NCBI GenBank assembly: GCA_000467715.1
Contig: AJFK01000036.1
Coordinates: forward strand, 1 to 64,000
Length of the DNA stretch: 64,000 bases
Source of the DNA: Hysterium pulicare CBS 123377
Lineage: Eukaryota; Ascomycota; Dothideomycetes; Hysteriales; Hysteriaceae
Reading direction: 5' to 3'
In this document: piece by piece, positions 34,198 to 46,199 of the stretch
Numbering within the stretch: position 1 is the first letter of the stretch
Layout of the letters: every line of letters begins with the position of its first letter
The notes under the pieces: model-generated
What the model saw: only the letters and a program-made list of their open reading frames with translations
What the model was told of the DNA's origin: nothing
Databases searched by the model: none
Translations under genes and position numbers: made by a program

Positions 34198-36808
34198 CTA
34201 CTTCCTCTTCTTACCCAATCTCTTCTCGGCCCTAACATCCTTCTTCAACCTCGCATCAACCATCTTATACTTCCCCTTAGTCCCCCTCGGCCGTCCCTTC
34301 AACCCCGCATTCCCACCTCTAGCCACCACAACCGTAACCTTCTGTTTCGGTTTCTTCTTCGCCGCTTTACTCATCAACTTCGCAATACTATTCGCCTTCT
34401 CCTTCTCCGTCATCCCCTCTTCATCCGCCAACAACGCGCTCTTCTTCTTCAATTTCTCTAGTCGCTGTGCGGCTTTGAATTTCTTCCTGGCTTTGGCCTC
34501 TCGGACTTTCTTGATCGGGCGAGCGTTTAGGGCGCGTAGTTTCTCTTTGATAGCGGCGGCTGCGGCGGCCGTGATGGGGCGTTGGGGTTTTGAGTGCCGG
34601 TTTTCGTCGTCGAGGAACCAGTCTGGGAGACCGTCGACGTCGCGGAGGGAGTATTTGTTGAAGCCTTCGTCGAGGAGATCATATTTGGTCTTCTGGCCTG
34701 TGGCGATTTGGTGCGCGAGCGTCATGGCTTCGGCCGTTATGATGTCGATGTCTGGACGACCGTTTTTCATTGGCATGGAGTCTTGATCCCATGTAGATTC
34801 GTCGCGCTGCACGAGTTCGATGTTGTTTTCGTCTCCGGAGGATTCGGGGTCGGAATCAGCCGCTTCTTGAGTGGACAATGCCTTCTTCGTTTTCTTTGGG
34901 TCAGTTGATTTTATCGAATTTGCGGTCTCCTTTGCTTTTGGTGCCGCTTGCGATCTCGCGGGTATTTCGATGTCATCTTCCACATCAATGCCACTATCTT
35001 CATCGTCTTGGATCCCATCCAACCCATCAATGCCCTTGAAAATATCCTGGTCAAAGAAACGTGCTGCCCGTTTTGTCAAACCCTTGTCGCCATTTCTTTC
35101 GTCGTCTAAGTCTGTGAGTAGCAATTTCGGTCCGTCCACTTCGTCGTCGCTCGATACGCTCGCATCATCTTCAACCACCTCGTCATCGCTGCTGACTCCT
35201 TCATTATCAGAGAACCCATGCCACTCCCCATCTTCACCTTCTTTCCTTGCTCGCTTTGCACGGTATTTCGCATCTTTTGTGGATTTGCGCTCCTGGAAGT
35301 CGTCGTACATGGAATCAAGCTCTCTTTCTAACTGGTCCTCCTCTTCGTCACTCTCCATCTCCTCATCACTGGATTCCGCCTTCTTCTCTTCCTGAACGAT
35401 AGTGACCATTCTTCCTTTGGCGATCTTAGTCAGGGCTCCGGCTTTATCGACCGCTTTCAGCGCGAACATTGACTCGTCTCCGGTCGGTCCATTCTGCTCC
35501 ATTCCAATTTCCATCGGCGTTGTCATGTGCATCTGCATGCGAACTATTTCCTTTTGTTTTTGTTCGTTTTCGCGCCGCCGCTCTTTTTTCTTCTTCTTTG
35601 AATCTTGGTCCTTCAGCCTTTCCATCTCTTCCTGGATTTTCATTTCTTCGTCCATAGATTCAACTTCAGCCACTTCTTCCCCCTCTTCTGCTTCCTTGTC
35701 CTTCTTCTTGGAAGCAAATCCAAAGATGTCCCTCACTTTCAATCGCCATCTGAGCAATCGCTTGAAATCAGCCCGACCCAAAACCTTTAAGTCGTCACAG
35801 CAATTGCGTATTTCCTGCGTCGTCTCCGGCAATTTACTGATGGTGGCAATGGCGATATCGCCATTTGGCAGTTGGTCAAAACTGAGCTTGTTCAAACTCC
35901 CAAGCATAGCGATTGGATCAGTGGTCTGAATGAATTCGCTAACGGGAGCCTCCTTGAATTGTGTCCAATCACCTTCCTCGTAACCCTGACGCTTGCGCTT
36001 TTTGACCTCGGGCTTGAAAACCTTGGCCTCATTATTCGGTATCGGATCCGCCAGTTCTGCAAAGACGGATCGAGGGTCGAGGAACTTGGGATCGAGATGC
36101 TTTGGTGCCTTATAGCCACGGCAAACGACGAAGATTTCGGCACTAACGTTTCGTGAAGATGGAGGCTTTGTAGCCTCAACCTTTGCAAAGAGCTGGTTGA
36201 AGACCCAAAGTAGCGAATTGTAGTCCTTCGATCTGAAGATCTTTGTGACGAATGTTCCACCTTCTACCAAGAAATCGGTAGCCAATCGCAAGGACTGTAA
36301 GACCAACTCTGCCTGGGTAAAAGCATCTTGCACCCATGCAGTACCAACGTTAGGCGCTCCATCGTGTAAGACGGTATCCGCTTTCCAAGTTTTCAGGTGT
36401 TGTCGGAGAGTCGCTCGACATTTATCGGTGGTGATATCGCTCTGGAAGGTGATACAGCGCGGGATTGGTTTGATAGGAGCCAGATCGACTCCGACAATCA
36501 GACTGTTTGCTGGCATAACCTCTGCGGCGACTTGACACCATGACTGCAGTGGTCAGCAGGTAATTGGTGTGCTTAGTAGCCGGTTACTTACTCCCGGGGC
36601 CGCGCACAAGTCTATCAAGACCTTGCTCTTCTCCAAGAAATTGTACTTCTTATTCAACTGAATAAGCTTGAAGGCGGCTCGAGCGCGGTAGCCCTTCTCT
36701 TTGGCGAGCTTGTACCATTTGTCAAGACGACCTTTACCGTGCTAGAAGAAGATTAGCCTATGAGTATGGAGTATTGGTAGCAATACGAACCTTCTTTTGA
36801 ATCGCCAT
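34198..36808 (-). CDS. SPB1: Ribosome-biogenesis 2'-O-methyltransferase SPB1
   Basis: Complement of join(34198..36543, 36592..36741, 36791..36808), 837 aa, close to yeast Spb1. An 18-nt first exon ('MAIQKK'), then '[20 protein letters not shown]' and '[20 protein letters not shown]' across a 48-nt intron. FtsJ/RrmJ residues: SAM loop 'DLCAAPGSW', Asp in 'LHDGAPNVG', Lys in 'FVTKIF'. The middle is a Lys/Glu-rich coiled coil and acidic tract; the C-terminal domain ends in a Lys/Arg-rich tail. In yeast, Spb1 methylates the 25S rRNA A-loop in the nucleolus. Confidence 0.96.
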
Positions 36809-37104
36809 GGCTGCAGGGCTGCGATATGGTGTTTTTCGGCGGGGAGTGAATGTGCACAAATTCTGATAATGTGGCTGGGCGGTGAGAGCGGGCAGAAATA
36901 CTTCTGTGGCCAGACACTCAGCACGGGGCAAGTGCAAGCAACGATGACGATGGACTGCAACCACGCGCTGAACAACCCGCCAGCTGCCCTTGGGATCAAG
37001 GTACTCACCACCAACACCTCTCCCTATCGCTATCTCCACCACTCTAACAACCACCAAAACAGCGTTCGTGCACTCTTTTCGATCGACTGCATCCCCGATC
37101 CTTC
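36809..37104. promoter_or_regulatory. Divergent promoter region SPB1 / YML020W-like
   Basis: A 296-bp gap between two opposite start codons. No motif named. Confidence 0.4.
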
Positions 37105-39959
37105 ATGAGCCCACGCAAGAAGTCAAAGCCGAATCCCAAGGCGCCAGCCTCCGGCCCTAATCCCGACCCTGCGAGCTCTACAGCATCGCATCCTCCGACT
37201 CAATCGGCTGCACCTTTCGAAAATGGAGAACCCCTTCACAAGTCGCCGTCAAGAACAACCACAGCAGGCTCCGTGCCTTCGATAAACACCACAACTACCA
37301 CCGACACATCGGCTAGGCAGAGCAACAAGTCAAGTCGAAAGTGGTATGGCGGTAATGGAAGCTGGAGGTCTAAAGCATCCCCCATCGCTCAGATCGCAAA
37401 CCAGAGTATTGGCGTTGTCGGAGGTGCAACTTCTGAACTCGCTTCGGAAGGGAAGAGGAAAGCTGGGACGGACTCGCCACGGAAGCTGTTATCAAAGAGG
37501 CGATCGAGTAAAGGAAATGCTCTTCCTGCCTCTATGACAAAATTGAATGTCACATCTAGTGGCTCAGTAGACAACCAAGACGCATCGGAACAAAAGGAAG
37601 GAGAGGCCGAGGGGACTGCGGAATCCACAGAACAGGCTCCCTCGGAACCTCCATTACCACCTGACCCGTCGAAGACAGATCCAACCGAGAAGAAGGACGA
37701 CACCGAGCAGGATAAAATGGCTGCCTCAACGTTTGGTTGGAGAAGTTGGTGGTCAAGACCGGACGGTTACGGATCGGATGCCAATAAATCGAAGGATGAT
37801 TCCAAGGACGATTCCAAGGACGATTCCAAGGACGATTCCAAGGACGTAGAAATGAATGATGCCCAAACAACACCCCTACCTGGGGTGACTCCGTCTGAGG
37901 AAGCTACTGCTCAGATCAAGGGACTTGATATTGGTGATGTTACTTCGGATGATAAGGCTGTCAAATCAACCGAAGAGTCAAAGGACGTTGCAGATACCAA
38001 GGCTGGAGAGATCAGTATCTTCGACAAGGCAACACAGGGCAGGTCGTGGTTCCGGCTATGGAGCAGTACTCAAAATGCTCAAAGCAACCCACTACCAGCA
38101 GAGCCTGCTAACGATGACACGAAGAAGACGACGGATACTCCAGCTGAATCCATTGTACCCGCTGCACAAGTTGATCAACAGTCTGCGCCGACCCCGGCAC
38201 TCCTCGACATCCCCAAAGTTAATGATGACAAAGCCGATGCGAAACCTGCCCCTCCTCCTAAAGCTTCTGCATGGGCCTTTTGGTCAAGAGATAAACCCAA
38301 AGATGAAGAGTCCACAGACGCAGGACCAACCCACAAGCAAGTCGGGGAGCTTGCTGTAGCCGATACTCCATCCCAGTCACGTCCAGAAGCAGCTCAATTC
38401 AACGAAGAAGAACCCTCTGTCCAGAAGCAACCTGCGAAATCAATACCTGGTCGTTCAAAAGGCAAAGATGAAATCAAAGATGCCAGCAAACCCGCAACAC
38501 CTTCGAAAAAATCACCGTCTCATAGTCCAACTCGAGCAGCTGCTGCTGCTGCACCACAGCCAGCCCCCAAACAATCACCATTTGTAAAGCAGGAGCCCCC
38601 TAATCTACTACTCCCCGAGTTCCGCAACACGTATCGTTTAGTTCAAAAGCCGTCGTACTGGCAACAGATACGGCAATACTTCCTCGGCGATGAAAAGCCG
38701 ATGCCACACCTTCACATTGCTCCTTCTCCGCCCCGTATCAAGAAAGCTATTGCCATAGGCGTCCATGGCTTCTTCCCCGCTCCCATAATTCAAAAAGTTC
38801 TAGGCCAGCCAACTGGAACCTCGGTACGATTCTCCAACGCCGCCGCAGCAGCAATTCAAGAATATACCGAAGCGCATGGTTATTCTGCCGAAATACATAA
38901 AGTAGCGTTGGAAGGTGAAGGCTTCGTCGCGGACAGGGTGAATGCATTGTGGAAATTACTGCTTAATTGGATTGAGCAGATCAAGGCGGCGGACTTCATA
39001 CTTGTTGCATGCCATTCTCAAGGCGTACCTGTCGCTATTATGCTCATTGCTAAATTGGTTCAATTTGGATGCGTCAACGCGTCGGCGAAGATAGGTGTGT
39101 GCGCAATGGCTGGTGTCAATCTAGGACCCTTTCCAGAATACAGGACGAGATATCTGGGAGCGACTGCTGCGGAGCTTTTCGAATTCTCAAATCCGAAGAG
39201 TATGGTTAGTCAGATGTACTTGACCGCGCTAGAAGAAGTCCTACGTTACGGTGTGCGGATCGTCTATGTCGGGAGTATTGACGACCAGCTGGTTTCCCTG
39301 GAAGTAAGCATCTCCTTCTCCTCTCCCTTTACCACAACATTGTCTGGCTTACTAACATCCCCCAGTCCTCAACCTTCTCAACCCTCTCCCACCCCTATAT
39401 CTACCGCGCCGTCTTCGTCGACGGGCGCATCCACGCTCCAGACTTCATAACGCACCTCGTCGGCTTCGCGCTCAAACTCCGCAACCTAGGTCTCCCCGAC
39501 CACGGCCTCATCCGCGAACTCTCCCCCGCTCTAGCAGGCTCGCTCTACTCCGGCGAAGGACACTCCCGAATCTACGAAGACCCATCCGTATACTCTCTAG
39601 CCATAAGCCACGCCCTGGAAACAACCAGCATCCCCCTTCCCGCAAATCAGAACCAGCGTCCTGCCACTTCTGCTGGTTTACCGGTTTCTGCGCAGTTCGA
39701 TAAAGACCAGAATAAAGATAAACAGAAAGAGGATCCCTTTGCGCTGAAAATCAAAGACTATGAAGCTCCAGGCACCGCGAATCAAAATCCCTACTACCTA
39801 CCCTGGGCTATGCGCGGGCTGTTGGAAGAAGAGTTCGTGAAACGGGAGTTAGGTACGGAAGTCGAGGAGTTGTTAGGGCTTTTTGAGCATTGGAGGCCTG
39901 TGGGGAAGGGACTGAAAGATGTAAGGTTCAGACTTGAGGCTGTTAGGAGTAGACTTTAG
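37105..39959 (+). CDS. YML020W-like alpha/beta-hydrolase protein
   Basis: join(37105..39303, 39366..39959), 930 aa; intron 62 nt (GTAAGC, branch CTTACTAAC, acceptor CAG). The first ~500 aa are disordered, Ser/Thr/Lys/Pro-rich, with two WFR/WxxWWSR-type islands ('GWRSWWSRPDG', 'RSWFRLWSSTQ', 'SAWAFWSRDKP'). A folded part follows: 'AIAIGVHGFFPAPIIQKVLG', 'LVACHSQGVPVAIML' (nucleophile elbow C-H-S-Q-G) and 'RIVYVGSIDDQLVSLESS' (acid region). This matches the uncharacterised yeast YML020W type. A 12-bp minisatellite encodes repeated DDSK. Confidence 0.82.
37792..37847 (+). repeat. 12-bp coding minisatellite (DDSK repeats)
   Basis: About 4.5 direct copies of a 12-bp unit of form AAGGACGATTCC, with one early GAT/GAC variant. 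They encode a run of Asp-Asp-Ser-Lys in the disordered N-terminal part of the YML020W-like protein. Length is a multiple of three, so unit gain or loss would not shift frame. Confidence 0.85.
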
Positions 39960-40380
39960 GCGGGTGGGAGTCTCGGTGTATAAATGATTGACATGATGAT
40001 TTGGGCGCTTGGCTAGGAATTCTGGGGATATTTGAGGGGGTCTATGTAGCGGTTTTAAGCGGGGGGCTATGGCGTTTTCTGGAAATGGGTATTGTTGGCG
40101 TGGGCTTCTTGTTGGGTGTTCAACGTGGGGTTCTCGCGCGCTCCAGATACCTCTAGATTTGAAGAATGTGGTTTTTATACACTAGACGCATATATATATA
40201 TATATATATATAATGGAGTCTTCATTTGTGCGTTTGATTTGAGTTCGCATTCAAAGCTCTGATGTTAGCCTCCCTGATAATAGATAAGATACATATGACT
40301 CCGAAACGCCCACCGTGCATGCTTTTCCCCCACAGTCCATATTACGGCTTGATTCCGGAGCTGGGTGCGACGGTGCGATA
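39960..40380. other. Convergent spacer with an (AT)n microsatellite
   Basis: 3' flanks of the YML020W-like gene (+) and RPA14 (-). It contains about 12 AT dinucleotides (around 40188-40212). No other feature. Confidence 0.6.
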
Positions 40381-41040
40381 CTAGTTGTCGTCGTAGAAGA
40401 TCTCTTTGTGGCGGTGTGTTGCGTCTACGACTGCGTTTGCGGCGTCGAAGTCTGGGGTGAGGTTAGAGGGATGTTGAACTTTTGGGTTGTGTGACCTTTA
40501 GAGATGTGTGATGGAAAGAAGATCGAGTTGAATGCGAAGATTTGCAGGGCTTAGACATGAAACCATAAACATGAGGAATGGAGCTGAACATGCGGATACA
40601 AGGCATTTAGAGAAGGAAGAGAAGGGCCGAAAGAGAGGAATGGGAAAGAGAAACGAACAAGGCAGATTGAAGGAGGAATGAAGAGAAACGCGTAGCAGGA
40701 ACAGAAGAAAGCCTCACCAATTCCCGTTCCAAAATCCGTAGATGCCAGGACTTTGACATTGAGATTCCCATCTACCTTTCCGATGATCTCGGCCGCGTGG
40801 TTCACCATGAGATGAGAATCCTAGACGCATCATCTTATCAGCATGTCCCTTGGTCACACTATATGCAATGCGCGGTTCAAGAATAAGGCATACTCGATTC
40901 AGTAAAACTGTGATCTGTCCCCCGGTATCGACCACGGCTGTCTCGCCGCGTAATTGCATCACTTTGCCTAGGATGCGCACGGTTTGGTGCTGGAAGTTTG
41001 AGAGGTGGGGGGCTAGGACGCGGGGTGTTGCTTCTGACAT
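40381..41040 (-). CDS. RFA3: Replication protein A 14-kDa subunit
   Basis: Complement of join(40381..40451, 40718..40820, 40894..41040), 106 aa, the usual size. 'RVLAPHLSNFQHQTVRILGK', 'GGQITVLLNR', then 'LMVNHAAEIIGKVD' and 'VKVLASTDFGTGIDF' trace the RPA3 OB fold. Introns are 73 nt (GTATGC..TAG) and an unusually long 266 nt (GTGAGG..CAG). RPA14 is the smallest subunit of the single-strand DNA-binding trimer in replication and repair. The third exon is inferred from frame and splice consensus; its 'DFDAANAVVDA' fits the C-terminal helix. Confidence 0.88.
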
Positions 41041-41309
41041 TTTGATGGGTTGAAGGGAAGGAATTCCAGGTGGATCCCAATGGAAAGGAGTTATCAAGAT
41101 CACGTTGAAATGAAGTTGGTTTGATAGTGCACTTTGAGAAACGACGCGTCTTGATTTACCTTGGCGCGTGCACACCCTGGCACGTGTGTTTTTGATAGAG
41201 TCTGGCACGTGACTCAGCCCTATGTTCCAGCCTTCGCTGCTGTATTGTTTTGTGCGGCTTCCTCGCTATATTTCTTTTCAAAAAGGCACATATCACTTAC
41301 TTGGGGCCG

Positions 41310-43157
41310 ATGGCACGGCAAGCAATCTGCGATCCTATTCCGTTAACAACCATCAACCCATCAAACGGGCGGTCCGGCGAACCTCCTCCCGCTTCAACGG
41401 TGCCAACGAGCCAAAATGAAGCAACGACGACGACTGGAAGTCAAAATGTCGAATCGATATCCGCACAATCGGATACCTCTTCTTCAGCGAACTCTGAAGC
41501 GGAGGAGATAGCTGAGGCAGAAAGCACTCCAACCTCTGATGATCTGGCCCGACCTCCGCCTCCGCAGAGCACCGATAGAAATCGAAGTTTATTGCCTTCT
41601 CGAATGACTACTATGTTGGCCTTCTTGGGGCTTGTTGCCACTCTGTTGTTTGGAATCGGCGCTTGGATTGGGATGAACTATGCGAATAAGTACGCGGCGA
41701 GAGACTATCAGCTAAACTTATGGCAAACGTGCCACGATCATGAAGTATGAGCAGACTCGAAGACGGCATGTACGCCGACTTTACTAATACCTTTTCAGGA
41801 TATCAAAAGCACGCCCATGTGTATTGAGATACTACACTCCGGCTTCGAATCATCGACCAGGATCAAGCGTGGCGCCATGTGGTTTAAGCAAATGAAGCTG
41901 AGATCCAGTGGCTCCCTAGATCCGCTCAAGTTCCGAGACTTGTTATCGATGGTCTTCTATGATGCTGTGCTTTTCTTCCAACACTGCATGCTTCACAGTG
42001 TTCGTCGCCTTGCTGTCTTTAAATCGTCTGCCGAGCTGCGTAGCTTCGGAGCCTACTACACGATAGCCCTACGCAACGCTTCTCAATGGCTCGACTTGTC
42101 GTCCAGACGTGGCGATACCAATGCAAAGAACCTTTCTAAATTCAGACAAAGCAGTTCTTCGCTATCATCCCTGGAAAATTGTGCCGACGCCAATATATTG
42201 AGTGACTGCCTTCTCTCGCCACTTCCTATAGGAATGGCACTTACAGTCGTAACTATGGCAACTATTGTCATATTCAACCGCTTTAAACCTCATTCATGGA
42301 TGCGACCAAACCCAGGCTTACTACGAACGAAGCATCAGGTGAGAGGGAAACCGAGCTCAGGAGCAATAACGAGACTGCCAGAACGGCAGGAAGTATCATA
42401 TACATCAGAGGGCAATCCTGCGGACCTCGAAGACGTTTTACAAGCCGTATATGACCGACTTGAACGGGACTCAAGTGTCTTCAAATTAATAGCTAAACGC
42501 TGGGCCGATGAATTGCACAGAGTCCGCGACCAGTCCGACGACCGCATATGCTACTGCTCCAAGGATGGCTATCTCCAAATTACCATTATGATCATTTATT
42601 TCATCAAAGAACCGTTCCGGCGGCACGGCTTTTTATGGCTCCGTTCACTTCAAGGACATAGCCTACTGACCATGATAGAGACAAAACTCGCCCAACATCC
42701 AGGGCTTGCTTTGGCAGTGATCCGGAGTTTAACTTTTGAGGGACTGGAGCTGACGCACACATGCTCTTTCAATATGCACGCGACACATACAGGGGAGAAA
42801 TGGTATCTTCCCGACAGCGAATTCGCCAGAATTCGCAACGAAGAACGAGAAACGATCGCCGTTTTTGAAGATCTGATGATTACGTTTAAAGCAGAGTGGG
42901 AACGTTACGGAGGCTCGCTTATGAACTTTATCGAATGCTACTGGGCAATGCAAATGATAGAATTGCAGAAGCTCGACTCCAAAGAAGACCTAGACGAGGA
43001 AGAAATACAGAAGATTGCGGAGCTTGGTGTTGTCTCGTCAAACTACAAGACAATCCGCTTCATCTTACAATGTGAAAAGATGCGGGAAGAGACGGAAAGA
43101 AAGTTCCATTCCGAGACGGAGTTTGCCACAAAAGTGAATGTCCAGCCTATACCCTAG
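41310..43157 (+). CDS. Membrane protein of unknown function
   Basis: join(41310..41744, 41799..43157), 597 aa; intron 54 nt (GTATGA, branch TACTAATAC, acceptor CAG). Ser/Pro-rich N-terminal ~95 aa, a first membrane segment ('LAFLGLVATLLFGIGAWIGM'), a soluble part, a second segment ('GMALTVVTMATIVIF'), then a long helical C-terminal region with 'HTCSFNMHATHTGEKWYLP'. No family recognised. The two-segment topology with soluble ends resembles several fungus-specific proteins. Translation from 41310 is preferred; a non-ATG extension upstream is unlikely. Confidence 0.72.
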
Positions 43158-43584
43158 CTCTGCATCTTCGCCAGCTTTCGAAAAAGCTCCAGATACCAAA
43201 CATAGACCTTCCAAGGCATGATAGGTGACGCGTCGTCGCCGCGAGAAGAGCGAGGCTGAAGACGAGGCTGCGTCGCCAAATAAGGAGGAGTGAGCACGGG
43301 CTTAGGAGAGGTCTACACTCTGCAACGACGACTCGTATTTCCCTCACAGCCTCATCCTTCGCGTTTGGGGGCTGTTTCTTAATGATCCTTCGGAATACCT
43401 TGCGAAACGTGCGACGGTCTAACGTGGGAAGAGCCTCTTATGCATGTGACAGGGGGAGACTGCTCGATAATATATCGATTACGATGATGTTCCAAGTCAC
43501 GGGCGGGTGGATTTTGAGCAACGCATTTGCGAATTTATCGTTCTCTGAAGGGTATGGAAAAGCTCGTTTTATAGATAGGAGACA
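43158..43584. other. Convergent spacer
   Basis: 3' flanks of two convergent genes; short open frames without features. Confidence 0.35.
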
Positions 43585-46199
43585 TTACCCAAACAATTCC
43601 CCCTGCCACGGAGTCCGCACAGTCACTCTCGAAGACTCCTCAACTCTAAGTTTCTTCTCTTCACTATGCCGTTCAACAGCTCCGTATCTCACAGCCATAC
43701 CACCTCTTTCAGCCACGACTCTTTCCGCAGAAGCGTTCCCGTCCACTCCATCCAATATCGGGGCACCGAACGCTCGTGCTAATTCCAGTGGATTGAAACT
43801 AACGTTTCTTCCGAGTTCCCACCAGCCAATATACAGAGGGAAGATCGCAATGACTCCGGCGAAGGATAGGACGATGCCTAGGGCGAGGTAGACTATGTTG
43901 GTCTTGTAGACGGGAACGGTTTCGAAGCCTTCGTATTGGACTTTTTGGGTCCAGTCTTTCCGCATATCTTCGACCTGAGATGCGTTGAGCGTTGGGAAGG
44001 AGTTTGACGCATTGGCGGTTGCTATGTCAATGGCAAGTCGAAAAGCGAGCGATTGTATCTTATCGATCATGTCTTGCATTGGATCCCGCCAGGTCAGATT
44101 GCATAAAGAAATTTCGGGCGATCCGGTTTGATTTGTATCTGATACAGCGTAACGTGTACTGGGATCGTTGAGAATGAGCTGCGGAGTGGTCCATGAACCA
44201 TTGAAGCACCTCGTAAAATTGGTCTGCTCTGCCAAACTCAAATCCGGCTCTATCTGAGGTACACACTTTTTGTACACCAATGTAGACATGTTAGCAGTTG
44301 CCGATACGTTTACGGATACAGGTGGAAATAGCGACTGCATCAACGTTGGCCAGAACTCCTCCATCAGTTGCTTATCCACGGAAATGCTATTGTCGAAGTA
44401 CGTCATATTCGGCTCGGAAGAAAGACGGTCGATGGTGCCATTCGTGAGGGTAACAGGATGCTCAATAGTTCCTTGATACAAGGAGCAACTGTGTCTCTGT
44501 ATTTTGCCTCTGCAGGACGAATCGGACTTGAAGTTGCTGGTCAGAGTCAGGGACTGATCTTGAGAGCTTTGTGCGGTCGAAGTGTTAGTAACATAATCTA
44601 CAGAGAAGAAGTTCGCGTTGTAGTTTGTTTGTGCTAGGGAGTCGCAATCATGTTCGCATGCTTGATTCGAGCATGATTTGCAGTTGTTTGGGAGCGAGAG
44701 TAAATCAAACAATTGAGTATCCGTCGAGCAATTGACTTTGAAACCAAACCCCTGGGATCAAGTCAGCTTTTATACAGCAGACTATGAAGATTTCCAGTGT
44801 ATTACCCTCACTATCATTTTGCAGTATTCCCCGCAACCTGTAGATGAAGCATCGTAGGCAATCGGCGTATTGGATAGAAGCTTTTGGAGTATGGTCGATA
44901 TTTCAGGTCCAAAACCTCCTCCCGTCTGGGGATCTTGAGTGTTACTCTGGAAATACTCTATAAGTGGAAAAGGTGCAATGCTTATATTCATAGACCCAGA
45001 AGTGTTAAACGAGGCGTGGTCCGATACGGTTGAGGCGCGCTGGAAGATAGGGCCCCGCAGAAACGATATTGCGGCAAATAAACAAGCTATATTTTGAGAG
45101 TTAAATTAGCAAAGTGTATCATAACAAGGTTCTGAAAGCTGGATAAATACATGGCACTTACCTGTTGCCACAATGTTGAACCGTAGATGGAGTGTTCGGT
45201 TAAGTGCACGAAGAGGAAAAAGAGATTCGTAAGTATCATGAATATATGAGAGCTATAGAACTCTGTTAGCTTATCCATATCAGAAATAATGCAGCTCGAT
45301 CAAATCCGAATAGATAGTACATTTAAGTGCCGACAATTCTCAGGGTCAGATGAGACACCAGACACAGATAAGTATATCAAAGCTTACCGTAGTTCCAAGT
45401 AATAACTGTCGCCAAAATCGAATCACCATCCCATCTACAAGAGCGAACGATATCAAGGCGTTCATCAGCATGTCGAAGGCCGAAAGGAAGACCTGCGGTT
45501 GAGCGCTGTGACCTCCAACTCTCCAGTGGTCGAGGGGGCTATCATTACTAGCAACTAATATTCCAACGGAAGCGCCAGTCACTATGAGCAAAGACTGGTC
45601 AGAAAAATAGATGCCATAGCACGGACGGTGCGTGCCAGAAGTTGATGAGCACAAGGGAAGAGGAGAGACCAGTAGGTGAACGTACCAAATATCACTCCAA
45701 GGAGTGCTCCAATTCCCCATCTTGGGAATCGTGACCAAAACCCGGGTCTCCATGGTTCTAGGATATGTCTTGGACGGCGAAAATAGCGTCTAGACCCTCC
45801 ATTGGGAGGTTCTGATCCAATTCCTCTATCTCTGACTGTCGCAAAATCAGGCTTGGGACCATCCGGCTCGGCAGGTCTAAATGGCGCAGCATTCTCGTAT
45901 GCCACTGGAGCTTGATATGGATGATTAAGAACAGCCCTCGACTCGAACAATGAAGCCCTAGGCCCATGGGGAAAGTCCTGCTGAAGGGGAACCGGCGATA
46001 GTGGTGATAAAGACTGTTGTAAACCGACTGGTGATACCGAGAATGAGGTTCGACCTTGCAACGAGTCTTCCGAGGAATCTCGAGAATGGTTTGGATTATA
46101 GGCTCGATATTGAGAAGGTATGGCATGTGCAGAAAGCATAGAAACCGTGTCGTCTTCCAGGTCACTGGTCGGCCGTAAGTAGCCCGCACCATAGTCCAT
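43585..46199 (-). CDS. Fungal polytopic membrane protein with glycosylated loop
   Basis: Complement of join(43585..44751, 44806..45086, 45162..45252, 45388..45581, 45686..46199), 748 aa. Introns of 54, 75, 135 and 104 nt, all with good GT..AG ends. A Ser/Pro-rich cytosolic N-terminus (~165 aa), a membrane segment near 'WGIGALLGVIFVTGASVGIL', a second near 'SAFDMLMNALISFALVDGMV', a large loop with many N-x-S/T sites and paired Cys ('NNCKSCSNQACEHDC'), and a last segment 'NIVYLALGIVLSFAGVIAIF'. Topology resembles DUF3176-type fungal proteins, but membership is not certain. Function unknown; probably plasma membrane or secretory pathway. Confidence 0.75.

Noticed and set aside
34871-35929. Long Ser/Phe-rich plus-strand frames of up to 175 codons
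   Set aside because: Antisense shadows of the Lys/Glu/Asp-rich part of SPB1.
40188-40212. (AT)n tract as an origin or structural element
   Set aside because: An ordinary microsatellite in a convergent spacer; no supporting context.
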